NCBI GenBank assembly: GCA_947176675.1
Contig: CAMWRN010000186.1
Coordinates: forward strand, 1 to 5,146
Origin: an uncultured Clostridia bacterium
GTDB lineage: Bacteria > Bacillota > Clostridia > Oscillospirales > Ruminococcaceae
Direction of reading: 5' to 3'
Length of the DNA: 5,146 nt
The notes beneath the pieces are model-generated. The model made no database searches, had not been told where the DNA came from, and was given only the letters and a program-made list of their open reading frames with translations. Shown here piece by piece: positions 5,146 to 5,146 of the stretch. How positions within the stretch are numbered: position 1 is the stretch's first letter; every line of letters begins with the position of its first letter. A program made the translations under genes and the position numbers.

Positions 5146-5146
5146 T

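Overview
The window looks like chromosomal DNA from an endospore-forming clostridial Firmicute, probably in the Ruminococcaceae/Lachnospiraceae range. The evidence is a cotJABC spore-coat operon, a tRNA-Leu with its CCA end encoded, strong GGAGG ribosome binding sites, SigA promoters with 17-bp spacers, and moderate GC content. Genus-level placement is inference only.

Layout. Positions 1-1570 (minus strand) hold a drug-efflux unit: a MarR-family regulator (1069-1503) followed 20 nt later by a MATE transporter that runs off the left edge. The unit is driven by a consensus promoter that carries two near-identical palindromes, one inside the -35/-10 spacer and one at the predicted transcription start. 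This is the expected design for a ligand-relieved, autorepressed efflux operon of the MepR/MepA kind. Positions 1571-1980 contain no protein gene. They hold two successive intrinsic terminators reading leftward, a tRNA-Leu(CAA) on the minus strand with its own extended -10 promoter, and on the plus strand the leader of the cotJ operon with a sporulation-type -10 candidate and a small hairpin.

Positions 1981-3018 (plus) are cotJA, cotJB and cotJC, tightly coupled by overlaps and closed by a long-stem terminator (3020-3065). CotJC keeps all five expected manganese ligands of manganese catalases. Positions 3134-5132 (plus) are a two-component system with its own promoter: an OmpR-family response regulator and a membrane HAMP histidine kinase overlapping by 4 nt. 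The last bases carry a tandem TTTAAGG repeat with an 11-bp period, the geometry typical of OmpR-family binding sites. A further single copy lies upstream of the response-regulator promoter, so this may be the regulator's box. The target gene would lie beyond the right edge.

The four transcription units appear independent of one another. I found no CRISPR array, mobile element, integrase or phage gene, and no convincing new system. The most informative unexplained signals are the paired MarR operator sites and the TTTAAGG repeats around the two-component system.
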